Positions 1 through 6,107 of a stretch of 17,792 bases of DNA are shown one piece after another. Below the pieces are notes generated by a model. It saw nothing but the letters and a program-made list of their open reading frames with translations. It was not told the DNA's origin and made no database searches. The position numbers and the translations under genes are program-made. How positions within the stretch are numbered: position 1 is the first letter of the stretch; every line of letters starts with the position of its first letter. This DNA is from Lachnospiraceae bacterium (GTDB lineage: Bacteria > Bacillota > Clostridia > Lachnospirales > Lachnospiraceae): the NCBI GenBank assembly GCA_900759225.1, contig CAAEUM010000233.1, positions 1-17,792 on the forward strand, given 5' to 3'.

Positions 1-356
1 AGCTCCGAATCTGTCCCGAATTTCTTAAAAATATCAACAACAAGCCCGGCAGCCGCTGAGTTTGATACCAGACGCACCAGGATAACCGGAACCATGGGAG
101 CCGGAAGCCCGATCAGTGCTGCCGGAAGCTTCAATAATTCTCCTAAGAAATCAAGGAAGCCGGAGGCTCGCAGTACCCCCACCGATATCAGAAGACCGAT
201 TAAGGTAGGCAAAAGTCCTGCAACCGTTTTCATTCCCTCCCTGGCCCCATCAATAAAATCATCTAAAACAGGCCTGCCGGACAGCAGGCCAGATCCTACA
301 ATATAAAAAAGCATCAGCGGAACCATGGCATCCGAAAGAAATTCCAACATTTTCAC
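1..356 (-). CDS. spmB: Spore maturation protein B, N-terminal part (runs off window)
   Basis: This is the amino-terminal 118 residues of a membrane protein of the SpmB (nucleoside-recognition/Gate domain) family, which with SpmA is needed for spore core dehydration. The translation starts M-K-M-L-E-F-L-S-D-A-M and continues with YIVGSGLL, EGMKTV, LPTLIGLLISVGVLRASGFLDF-type segments and LVSNSAAAGL, all typical of SpmB. I chose the GTG at 354-356 because an AGGGGTG Shine-Dalgarno lies 7 nt upstream. An in-frame ATG at 350 is the alternative but is worse spaced. The family is about 175 aa, so roughly one third is missing beyond position 1. The upstream neighbour on the strand is cysK, not spmA. 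Its Shine-Dalgarno sits in an inverted repeat (see 364-405). Recognised from memory of the family; confident. Confidence 0.88.
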   Translation of the reverse strand, partial: MKMLEFLSDAMVPLMLFYIVGSGLLSGRPVLDDFIDGAREGMKTVAGLLPTLIGLLISVGVLRASGFLDFLGELLKLPAALIGLPAPMVPVILVRLVSNSAAAGLVVDIFKKFGTDSE

Positions 357-363
357 GCAAATA

Positions 364-405
364 CACCCCTGCGGCAGTCCTTTTTACAGACTATTCGAAG
401 GGGTG
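364..405 (-). promoter_or_regulatory. Inverted repeat that could sequester the spmB ribosome binding site
   Basis: Arms CACCCCT (364-370) and AGGGGTG (399-405) are perfect complements. A second nested pair, AGTC (376-379) and GACT (389-392), lies inside. On the mRNA (minus) strand the 3' arm is the Shine-Dalgarno of spmB, so folding would hide it. There is no T-run, so it is not a convincing terminator. Whether it regulates anything is inference. Confidence 0.4.
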
Positions 406-425
406 CAAAACTATGTGCTTTCTTT

Positions 426-1361
426 TCAGCCCTCCACAAACAGAGGGGTGGAATAATAACGGTCGCCGCTGTCAGGCAGCAGTACAACAATGGTCTTTCC
501 CTCATTTTCCGGCCGCTTTGCCACCTGAAGCGCCGCACAGAGGGCAGCTCCGGAAGAGATTCCTGTCAGGATCCCCTCTTTCCTGGCTAACATCCTGGAA
601 GCTGCAAAGGGCTCCTCATTATTTATGGTAATGATCTCATCATAAATCTCCGTATTCAGCACCTCAGGCACAAAACCGGCTCCAATCCCCTGAATCTTAT
701 GAGGTCCTGCCCAGCCCCCTGACAGCACAGGAGATGTTTCCGGCTCTACTGCAATTACCCTGACAGCCGGATTCTTTTCCTTTAAATAAGCACCGGTTCC
801 TGTTATGGTTCCCCCAGTCCCTACAGATGCCACAAATAGATCCACCTTTCCGCCAGTATCTTCCCATATTTCAGGACCGGTTGTCTCCCAATGGGCTTGT
901 GGATTTACCGGATTTACAAACTGCCCCGGCAGAAAGCTTCCGGAAATCTCTTCCGCCAGCTCCTTTGCACGCAAAATAGCACCGCTCATGCCTTCCCCGC
1001 CTGGCGTCAGCACAATTTCCGCACCGTAGGCCTTTAAAATATTACGCCGCTCCACACTCATTGTCTCTGGCATCGTCAGGATGATATGATATCCCTTTGA
1101 AGCCGCAATAGCCGCCAGCCCAATTCCCGTATTTCCGGAGGTAGGCTCAATGATCACAGCCCCAGGCTTTAGTTTCCCGGAACGTTCCGCTTCCTCGATC
1201 ATTGCCCTTGCCACCCGATCCTTAACGCTGCCTGCCGGATTCAAATATTCCAGCTTCACTAACAGCCTTGCCTTTAACTGTTGTTCCCGCTCTATATTGG
1301 TAATTTCCATCAAGGGCGTATGGCCCACCAGCTCTGTTACTCCCTTATAAATCCGCTCCAT
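426..1361 (-). CDS. cysK: Cysteine synthase (O-acetylserine sulfhydrylase), PLP enzyme
   Basis: 311 aa, the normal length for CysK, which makes L-cysteine from O-acetylserine and sulfide using pyridoxal phosphate in the cytosol. Visible motifs are NPAGSVKDR with the PLP-binding lysine at K47, the substrate loop TSGNTG at 74-79, the PLP phosphate-binding glycine loop GTGGT in the middle, and PDSGDRY near the end. A GGAAAGG ribosome site precedes the ATG. It lies 45 nt downstream of the Gfo/Idh/MocA gene and is probably co-transcribed with it. It stands between spmA and spmB, which is odd because it has no sporulation role. No T-box or SAM riboswitch is evident in the 45-nt gap. A CysM or cystathionine-synthase-like variant cannot be excluded, but CysK fits best. 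Confidence 0.93.
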   Translation of the reverse strand: MERIYKGVTELVGHTPLMEITNIEREQQLKARLLVKLEYLNPAGSVKDRVARAMIEEAERSGKLKPGAVIIEPTSGNTGIGLAAIAASKGYHIILTMPETMSVERRNILKAYGAEIVLTPGGEGMSGAILRAKELAEEISGSFLPGQFVNPVNPQAHWETTGPEIWEDTGGKVDLFVASVGTGGTITGTGAYLKEKNPAVRVIAVEPETSPVLSGGWAGPHKIQGIGAGFVPEVLNTEIYDEIITINNEEPFAASRMLARKEGILTGISSGAALCAALQVAKRPENEGKTIVVLLPDSGDRYYSTPLFVEG

Positions 1362-1406
1362 TGCCCTGCCTTTCCCCGACTCCCTGCTGCCGGCTGCTGT
1401 CTGCTT

Positions 1407-2399
1407 TTACCACTGCTCTCCCGGATATTTTACATTCCATTCCTTTCTGAGGCTGGTCATAACTGCCATAACATCACAGGTTTCCTGAAGGCGCATCCCT
1501 TTGACAGTTTTGCCTGCTGCCGCCTCCTCCAGATCCTCAATCTCATAAACCAGGGCCCGCTTCCGATCACCAGCCTCCAAAACCTGCTGTTTTCCTGTCA
1601 CTGCATCTGTCAGCACAGCCCTGTCTGCCCTGGGATATTCCATAATATCGATATAGGCCTTTTCACAGCTTATCATAACTCGCTTCGGCTGTTTTCCATG
1701 AAGGCTTAAAGCTGCTGTTGCCATCTGTCCTTCTTCGTTTGAAAGAAGAATCACCGACTGCTCATCAGCCCCGCTTGGTGCAAGACTTACCCGGCTGGCT
1801 AACTGGTCAGGACTGATCTTCATAAATCCGCGGATTGCGCTGAGGGCATAGACACCCAGATCAAGAAGTGCTCCCCCCGCCAGATCCATATTAAAGAAGC
1901 GGTTGCTCATGTCGTATTCCTTCATGCTGCCAAAATTGGCCGTTATCATCTGAACACGCCCCAGGCTCCCGTCCTCCACCATTTCATACAGCTTTTTATA
2001 CAGCGGCATATGCCATATGGTCATTGCCTCTGCCAGCACCAGCCCCTTCTCTTCTGCCAGGGCCGCCGCCTCTTCCAGCTCCCTGCTGTTTAAGGTAATG
2101 GCCTTCTCCGCCAGTACATGCTTCCCACTTTCCAGGGCCCGTTTTATATACTCATAATGGGTATTATGGGGCGTTGCAATATAGACTGCCTCCACCGCTT
2201 TATCCTCAAACAGCTCGTCCAGGGAACCATATGCTTTTTCTATACCGTATTTTTCAGCAAATGCTGCCGCCTTTTGAGGATTGCGTCCGCCTACCGCATA
2301 AATACTGCGTCCCTCCGCCTTCATCTGAGATGCCATCTGCCCTGCAATCTCTCCCATGCCTAAAATCGCCCAATTTAATGTTTTTACATTTGATCCCAT
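1407..2399 (-). CDS. Gfo/Idh/MocA family NAD(P)-dependent oxidoreductase
   Basis: 330 aa cytosolic dehydrogenase. The N-terminal Rossmann fold has the nucleotide motif GMGEIAGQM near residues 14-22. It is followed by IATPHNTHYEY and by HVLAEKAITLN, where the EK(P/A) signature carries the family's conserved lysine; here the usual proline is alanine, which is common in one Firmicutes subgroup. The C-terminal half contains GGALLDLGVYAL, the sheet domain typical of sugar or inositol dehydrogenases. The substrate cannot be deduced. The ATG at 2399 follows an AGGAGG-like site. It is upstream of cysK and has a promoter-like sequence at 2456-2485. No sugar transporter or catabolic genes surround it, so a pathway assignment would be guesswork. 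Confidence 0.88.
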   Translation of the reverse strand: MGSNVKTLNWAILGMGEIAGQMASQMKAEGRSIYAVGGRNPQKAAAFAEKYGIEKAYGSLDELFEDKAVEAVYIATPHNTHYEYIKRALESGKHVLAEKAITLNSRELEEAAALAEEKGLVLAEAMTIWHMPLYKKLYEMVEDGSLGRVQMITANFGSMKEYDMSNRFFNMDLAGGALLDLGVYALSAIRGFMKISPDQLASRVSLAPSGADEQSVILLSNEEGQMATAALSLHGKQPKRVMISCEKAYIDIMEYPRADRAVLTDAVTGKQQVLEAGDRKRALVYEIEDLEEAAAGKTVKGMRLQETCDVMAVMTSLRKEWNVKYPGEQW

Positions 2400-2455
2400 A
2401 TGGTTGCCTCCTGTCTTTTTCCAGCCCTTCCACTGTCCGTGGAGTATCTTTTTCT

Positions 2456-2485
2456 ATCTTACCCCCCAGAGTAATTTTCTGTCAA
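2456..2485 (-). promoter_or_regulatory. Sigma-A-type promoter for the oxidoreductase-cysK pair
   Basis: On the minus strand a perfect -35 TTGACA (2480-2485) is followed after 18 nt by TAAGAT (2456-2461). The 5' leader would be about 50 nt. It lies in the 126-nt gap after spmA. That gap shows no clear terminator, so read-through from spmA remains possible. Confidence 0.55.
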
Positions 2486-2525
2486 ATCATTTCTTCAGAA
2501 GATTTTTACCGAAAAATCATCCCCC

Positions 2526-3155
2526 TCATCCGTTCCTTTTGTCCATGATTTTACAGAACACCACAGCCGCCGCTGTACTGAGGGCTGTAGCTGCAATGGC
2601 AGGGCCTACAATAGCTGCCGGGGCCATACTCCCATACTGGCTGCGATAAGCTATCATATTGACTGGTATCAGCTGCAGCGAAGAAATATTCAAAATTAAG
2701 AATGTACACATTTCCCGGCTTGCAGTATCTTCAGACACCGACCGTGGGCTTCCCTGTTTTCTCCGCTCTGCCTCCAGGCCCTTTAAGGCCTTCATCGCAT
2801 CAAGGCCTGCAGGTGTTGCCGCCCAGCCAAGCCCCAGTACATTGGCAATAAAATTTACCGATATATGTTTTGCCGCCTCTCCTTCCGGAGGCAGCTCCGG
2901 AAAAAGAAAGGCCAAAAATGGTTTTAAGCATTTTGACAGCCGGTCAATAAGGCCCGCCCGCCTTCCAATTTCCAGCACCCCTGTCCACATGGAAATAACA
3001 CCAAGCATAGTGATACTTAACCCCACTGCATCCTTGGCTGCCTCCAATGCCCCGTCTGTCACTGCTCCCAGATTCCCATGGACTGCCCCCCATAAGATTC
3101 CTGTAAAAATCATTCCGGCCCATAAATAATTCAGCAATTTTGATCTCCCGCTCAT
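2526..3155 (-). CDS. spmA: Spore maturation protein A
   Basis: 209 aa integral membrane protein of the SpmA family (nucleoside-recognition/Gate domain), acting with SpmB in spore core dehydration and heat resistance. Visible features are an N-terminal membrane segment (LLNYLWAGMIFTGILWG), a Gate-domain segment with ISMWTGVLEIGRRAGL, the conserved ISVNFIANVLGLGWAATPAGL stretch, EMCTFLILNISSLQLIPVN and a C-terminal hydrophobic segment. Length is close to the family norm. The ATG is preceded by AGGAAA. spmB would normally follow directly; here two metabolic genes intervene before spmB at the window's left edge. A weak sigma-E-like promoter lies upstream. Confidence 0.93.
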   Translation of the reverse strand: MSGRSKLLNYLWAGMIFTGILWGAVHGNLGAVTDGALEAAKDAVGLSITMLGVISMWTGVLEIGRRAGLIDRLSKCLKPFLAFLFPELPPEGEAAKHISVNFIANVLGLGWAATPAGLDAMKALKGLEAERRKQGSPRSVSEDTASREMCTFLILNISSLQLIPVNMIAYRSQYGSMAPAAIVGPAIAATALSTAAAVVFCKIMDKRNG

Positions 3156-3171
3156 TCAGATTTCCTGATCT

Positions 3172-3200
3172 ATACTATGCGTCTAAATGGGGGATCATTC
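3172..3200 (-). promoter_or_regulatory. Possible sigma-E-type promoter for spmA
   Basis: Minus strand: GCATAGTAT (3172-3180) resembles the sporulation sigma-E -10 (CATACA-T). About 13 nt upstream is GAATGAT (3194-3200) as a poor -35. spm genes are sigma-E dependent in Bacillus. The match is partial and this is only a suggestion. Confidence 0.25.
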
Positions 3201-3286
3201 TTATGGATTGGCTCTGTAGTCCCCAATCGCACAATCGCCTAAAACGATTCAGGCATATTTGTTTGGCATTTCTATTCTCATTTATA

Positions 3287-3457
3287 TTGGAACGCATTAT
3301 CGCATATGTAATGGCAAGCGAGCAGCGTACTGTAGCTCCGGAAACGATTCTCAATTATATTAAATATTGCTGTGATACTTATTTATTCTATCAGGTAAAA
3401 TCAATTCGCCGGAACATTCCCCTCCCTTGCCAAAGCCCCAAAAATAAGCTAGAATAA
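3287..3457 (+). pseudogene. C-terminal remnant of an AAA ATPase with DUF4143-type domain
   Basis: The frame reads LERIIAYVMASEQRTV, then APETILNYIKYCCDTYLFYQVK (3287-3400), and stops at 3457. This looks like the segment of DUF4143-containing AAA ATPases in which a winged-helix linker is followed by YL-C-AYLFY-VKRYD. The upstream sequence in the same frame (to 3140) does not resemble the Walker A/B portion. Downstream, the similarity ends in unrelated residues before the stop. There is no ribosome site and no plausible start. I read it as a relic of a deleted gene, overlapped by the yitT promoter. The assignment is from memory of the family; moderate confidence. Confidence 0.5.
3427..3455 (+). 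promoter_or_regulatory. Sigma-A promoter for the YitT-family gene
   Basis: TTGCCA (3427-3432), a 17-nt spacer and TAGAAT (3450-3455) form a strong sigma-A-like promoter. It lies about 67 nt before the chosen ATG of the YitT gene and inside the 3' end of the ATPase relic. Confidence 0.6.
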
Positions 3458-3521
3458 GGATACAACTACAATAACCGCAGCAACTATGCTGCCAATTATG
3501 AATACGAAAGGACGTTTTATC

Positions 3522-4196
3522 ATGCTGCAGCTGAAGAAGCTGTCAAACAAATTGTATCTGGAACTGAAAACCATCTTTACTTTAAGAACCATTATCCCAA
3601 TCCTGTTAGGCTGTGCTATTACCACCTTTGGTATTTACAATGTCCACCATCAGGCAGATATTACTGAGGGCGGAATCCTGGGAATGATTCTTCTTCTGAA
3701 TTTCTGGATTGGACTGTCCTCCTCCATGCTGTCGCCTATGCTGGATGGGATCTGCTATCTCTTTGGCTTTAAATACCTGGGAAAAGAATTTTTAATCAAA
3801 TCCATATTTGCCAGTTTTGCCATGGCCGGATTTTTCCGCCTGTGGGAGCTGTTCCCGCCTATGCTTCCAAGCCTGGCAGATAAACCCCTGCTTGCTGCTA
3901 TAGCAGGCGGATGTTTTATCGGAATCGGATGTGGGCTTGTAGTGCGTCAAGGTGCCTCCTGCGGAGGAGATGACGCTCTGGCGATGGTAATCTCCAAGCT
4001 GACACACTGGCGCATCTCCCGCTCCTACCTGTTTACGGATGTGACTGTGCTCCTTCTATCCCTGTCCTACATCCCCGCAGAGCGTATTGTCTATTCTCTG
4101 ATCACAGTGACGATTTCCTCTTATCTGGTGGATTTCGTGCAGAATTTTTCTCTGAATACAAATGGCGAAGGAGCAAATGTTATGGATGAGATGTAA
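3522..4196 (+). CDS. YitT-family integral membrane protein without the C-terminal DUF2179 domain
   Basis: 224 aa and strongly hydrophobic, with about five membrane segments. Family hallmarks are an early transmembrane helix, ITEGGILGMILLL, the PMLDGICYLFG region, and the glycine-rich GGCFIGIGCGLVVRQGASCGGDD signature followed by another helix. The family's function is unknown. Most YitT proteins are about 280 aa with a soluble DUF2179 tail; this one stops after the last helix with a short polar tail, so it belongs to the short type. I chose the ATG at 3522 because GAAAGGA lies about 9 nt upstream, whereas the in-frame ATGs at 3486 and 3498 have no ribosome site. It is the only plus-strand gene, monocistronic, with its own promoter and terminator. 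Confidence 0.85.
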   Translation: MLQLKKLSNKLYLELKTIFTLRTIIPILLGCAITTFGIYNVHHQADITEGGILGMILLLNFWIGLSSSMLSPMLDGICYLFGFKYLGKEFLIKSIFASFAMAGFFRLWELFPPMLPSLADKPLLAAIAGGCFIGIGCGLVVRQGASCGGDDALAMVISKLTHWRISRSYLFTDVTVLLLSLSYIPAERIVYSLITVTISSYLVDFVQNFSLNTNGEGANVMDEM

Positions 4197-4243
4197 AAAC
4201 ACAGCTGCCTGCGCCCCATGAAAGCGCTGTGCAGCTGTGTTTT
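4196..4243. terminator. Bidirectional intrinsic terminator
   Basis: A perfect 13-bp inverted repeat, AAAACACAGCTGC (4196-4208) and GCAGCTGTGTTTT (4231-4243), lies between two convergent genes. Both strands end in a T-run, so it can terminate the YitT transcript (+) and the cell-wall-binding protein transcript (-). The left arm begins at the last base of the YitT stop codon. Confidence 0.9.
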
Positions 4244-4249
4244 CTTAAA

Positions 4250-4711
4250 TTATCGGTTAGTAAATACGCCAAACTCGGTTCCTCTGCGAAGTGTTCCGTT
4301 ACTGTTCCACTCCGTATATACATATGGCGCTTCACCGGTAACCCCGTTTTCTGTAAAATTATAAGTTTCTCCGTCTACTGTTCTGAGGCCTGTCTGAAGC
4401 TTGCAGCTTGTAGTATCCATGTAATACACATTTCCATTTACCTTGATCAGACCGCTCTGCAGCTCACCTGTATCGGATGCAAAATACCAATCATTTCCTC
4501 TTTTAATCCAACCTGTCTGCATTATCTGATTACTGTCAAAGAAAAACCAGTGATTCTTGTAATTCACCCAGTTATTTGTGCAGTAGGCACCTGAACCCCA
4601 CTGATACTTTGTTCCGCTTCCTGTATGTACAAAACCTGCAGCATATGATGTCATTGCGGTTCCTGCTGCCAAAGCAAGTGCTGTTATTGTTACAGCTAAT
4701 TTCTTTTTCAT
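4250..4711 (-). CDS. Secreted protein with choline/cell-wall-binding repeats
   Basis: 153 aa. The N-terminus is a classical signal peptide: MKKK, a hydrophobic core of about 15 residues, and a likely cleavage after SYA or SYAA near residue 25. The mature part is a run of aromatic-glycine repeats of about 20 residues (WVNYKNHWFFFDSN, TGWIKRGNDWYFASDTG, SGLIKVNGNVYYMDT, TGLRTVDGETYNFTENG). These match the cell-wall-binding repeat pattern of choline-binding proteins and clostridial toxins. There is no catalytic domain, so it is probably a surface-associated binding module or part of the envelope response. The ATG follows a canonical GGAGGT site. The promoter at 4798-4828 has a MerR-type layout and the next gene upstream encodes a MerR regulator, so regulation by that neighbour is likely. 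Confidence 0.82.
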   Translation of the reverse strand: MKKKLAVTITALALAAGTAMTSYAAGFVHTGSGTKYQWGSGAYCTNNWVNYKNHWFFFDSNQIMQTGWIKRGNDWYFASDTGELQSGLIKVNGNVYYMDTTSCKLQTGLRTVDGETYNFTENGVTGEAPYVYTEWNSNGTLRRGTEFGVFTNR

Positions 4712-4797
4712 TCTGAATTACCTCCTGTGTATAGAATGTCCCCGATACCGGTTATCTGTACCGTTCTTCTCGGTAAAGACTTTTTTTATTCGATTTC

Positions 4798-4828
4798 ATT
4801 CTACACCATGGAGCAGCTCCAGGGTCAA
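4798..4828 (-). promoter_or_regulatory. MerR-type promoter with operator dyad in a 19-bp spacer
   Basis: Minus strand: -35 TTGACC (4823-4828) and -10 TAGAAT (4798-4803) are separated by 19 nt, longer than the usual 17. The spacer carries a dyad centred at 4815: ACCATGGAGC (4805-4814) against GCTCCAGGGT (4816-4825), 9 of 10 positions symmetric. A dyad in a 19-20 bp spacer is the defining architecture of promoters activated by MerR-family DNA distortion. Transcription would run into the cell-wall-binding protein gene with a leader of about 80 nt. Confidence 0.75.
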
Positions 4829-4863
4829 CACATGTAAGATTATTGTAAGATTCTACTGCGAAC

Positions 4864-4977
4864 GTCCTGGACAACAGCCGCGGATGAGCCATGCTTGCAT
4901 GAGCAAATTCGCGGAGCAATCGACTTTCACAACGGGTGATGCCGCCGTCAGGCGATCGATCCGTTTTATATAAAACC
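4864..4977 (+). repeat. Dispersed intergenic repeat, copy A
   Basis: This aligns with 15602-15684. Both contain GTCCYGGAYRRCAGCC, ATGAGCC, ATCGACTTT, GTGATRCCGCCRTCAGGCG and TTTTATA in the same order. In the first block every difference is a transition. Copy A carries 28 extra nt (4891-4918) between ATGAGCC and ATCGACTTT. The element includes a small GCC/GGC hairpin and ends in a 14-bp palindrome, GTTTTATATAAAAC (4963-4976), just after the MerR gene's stop, which may act as a weak terminator. Confidence 0.6.
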
Positions 4978-4978
4978 G

Positions 4979-5812
4979 CTACTGCTTATGCCCTCCCTTC
5001 ACCGGTACATAAATCTCCAGGCAGAACACCGGCTCCTTTCCCTTAAAAAAGCCAGACATCACATTGACATAAATAAGACCCTCCGGCTCAAAATCCTGAG
5101 CCTGCCCCCATTTTACCATTTCCCTTATGATCTCTTCCCCCGGATTGACCGTATCCGACTGCACCACCTGATAAATACAAGGGCGGCTGCTGGTGCATGG
5201 GTACTCCTCAAAGGGAAATCCCACATCCAAGTTTTCAGAAAGCTGCTTATAAAACAAAAGCTCTGTCCCCTTATTTTCGGTTTTCCCATCCCTATATTCA
5301 AGCACATTATAGAAATAGGTCATATCCAGCTCCTCTTTATCCGCCCCCAGGGAAAACCACTGTAAAATCCCTTGCTGGAAATCATCACAGCGTGCCAAAA
5401 GCCATGCCTCCGGAAAAGCCTCCATTGAGCATTTCCCCTGGCAGCGCTCAATGCGGGCTAAATCTCTCTGAGTCATAAGAAGCCTTGTAAGAGCCTGCTG
5501 ATGGCGGCGCAGCTCTTCCCGCTCCTCCTGGATGCGGGCGGCAATGCTTTCCATTGTGCTGCAAAGAGGCTCCTCCTCTCTGCCGCTCATAAGCTCCTCT
5601 AAGGCACTCAGGCTGATATTCATTTTCCGGTAGTACATAATATGCATCAGGCGGTAAATATCCAGGTCCGAATAACACCTGTATCCGTTATCCATTTTTT
5701 CAGAAGTAATGATTCCCTTCTTCTCATAAAAGCGCAGGGCATCCCTGGTAAGCCCTGCAATGCGGGCCACATCTCCAATAAGATACTTCTGCGTCTGGAG
5801 CTTCGCTTCCAT
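4979..5812 (-). CDS. MerR-family transcriptional regulator with long C-terminal effector domain
   Basis: 277 aa. Residues about 10-76 form the MerR winged helix-turn-helix (YLIGDVARIAGLTRDALRFYEKKGI, then GYRCYSDLDIYRLMHIMYYRKM). A charged coiled-coil dimerisation helix follows at about 85-120 (RIQEEREELRRHQQALTRLL). The last 150 residues resemble the GyrI-like ligand-binding fold of drug-sensing MerR proteins, with aromatic and acidic residues (MTYFYNVLEYRDG, EEYPCTSSRPCIYQV, CLEIYVPV). It is not a metal-type MerR, because the short Cys-tail is absent, although CQGKC lies near residue 133. The ATG at 5812 has AGAGG 8 nt upstream. The probable target is the promoter 150 nt downstream on the same strand. 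The ligand is unknown. Confidence 0.87.
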   Translation of the reverse strand: MEAKLQTQKYLIGDVARIAGLTRDALRFYEKKGIITSEKMDNGYRCYSDLDIYRLMHIMYYRKMNISLSALEELMSGREEEPLCSTMESIAARIQEEREELRRHQQALTRLLMTQRDLARIERCQGKCSMEAFPEAWLLARCDDFQQGILQWFSLGADKEELDMTYFYNVLEYRDGKTENKGTELLFYKQLSENLDVGFPFEEYPCTSSRPCIYQVVQSDTVNPGEEIIREMVKWGQAQDFEPEGLIYVNVMSGFFKGKEPVFCLEIYVPVKGGHKQ

Positions 5813-5872
5813 ACAAAAAACCTCTTTCCACTTTATATTTCACACCTTTAACAGCTGCACATTACTTATGCT

Positions 5873-5901
5873 ATTTTAATCACAACCCAAAGCCAGGTCA
5901 A
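5873..5901 (-). promoter_or_regulatory. Sigma-A promoter of the MerR-family gene
   Basis: Minus strand TTGACC (5896-5901), a 17-nt spacer and TAAAAT (5873-5878) lie about 60 nt before the ATG. The spacer is ordinary and has no dyad, so autoregulation of the MerR type is not suggested here. An exact DnaA box (5907-5915) abuts the -35 region. Confidence 0.7.
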
Positions 5902-5906
5902 CCGCC

Positions 5907-6104
5907 TGTGGATAATCGACAGAAAATTGTAAAAAAAGAAGGCTTATCCACAAGACTGGGGATATTTCCCCCTATTTCTGGGGAAAGTGACCTCCTAAAT
6001 CTTGTGTAGCCTCTTTTCCTACACATATATATTGTGTTTGTCGGTGGATAATGTGGATAACTTTGTGGATAACCATGGGGAAATCCTGGGGATTTTGTGG
6101 GGAA
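5907..6104. other. DnaA-box cluster
   Basis: Exact 9-mers TGTGGATAA occur at 5907-5915, 6052-6060 and 6064-6072, and the inverse TTATCCACA at 5944-5952. GGTGGATAA at 6043-6051 has one mismatch. Degenerate copies follow at 6074-6082 (CATGGGGAA), 6085-6093 (CCTGGGGAT) and 6096-6104 (TGTGGGGAA). From 6043 on, the starts are 9, 12, 10, 11 and 11 nt apart, all in the same orientation, close to one helix turn. An AT-rich stretch (6021-6038) lies between the two halves. Such clusters serve at origins or as DnaA titration/regulatory sites. No dnaA, dnaN or rpmH is in the window, so oriC is not claimed. Confidence 0.85.
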
Positions 6105-6107
6105 ATC

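Noticed and set aside
3140..3286. Upstream part of the plus-strand frame as the N-terminal domain of the ATPase relic
   Set aside because: It has no Walker motif or family resemblance; this portion is antisense to the spmA start region.
4229..4594. Plus-strand reading frames opposite the cell-wall-binding gene and many frames opposite the fab genes
   Set aside because: They lie antisense to genes with clear catalytic or domain motifs, lack ribosome sites, and show no recognisable protein features.
6003..6025. Hairpin TGTGTAG/CTACACA as terminator of the fab operon
   Set aside because: The stem is only 7 bp and is not followed by a T-run on the minus strand; the actual end of the operon transcript is not evident.
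5813..6107. Chromosomal origin of replication
   Set aside because: The DnaA boxes are real, but there is no dnaA, dnaN, rpmH or gyrase gene nearby and no clear DnaA-trio next to the boxes. A non-origin cluster is the safer call.
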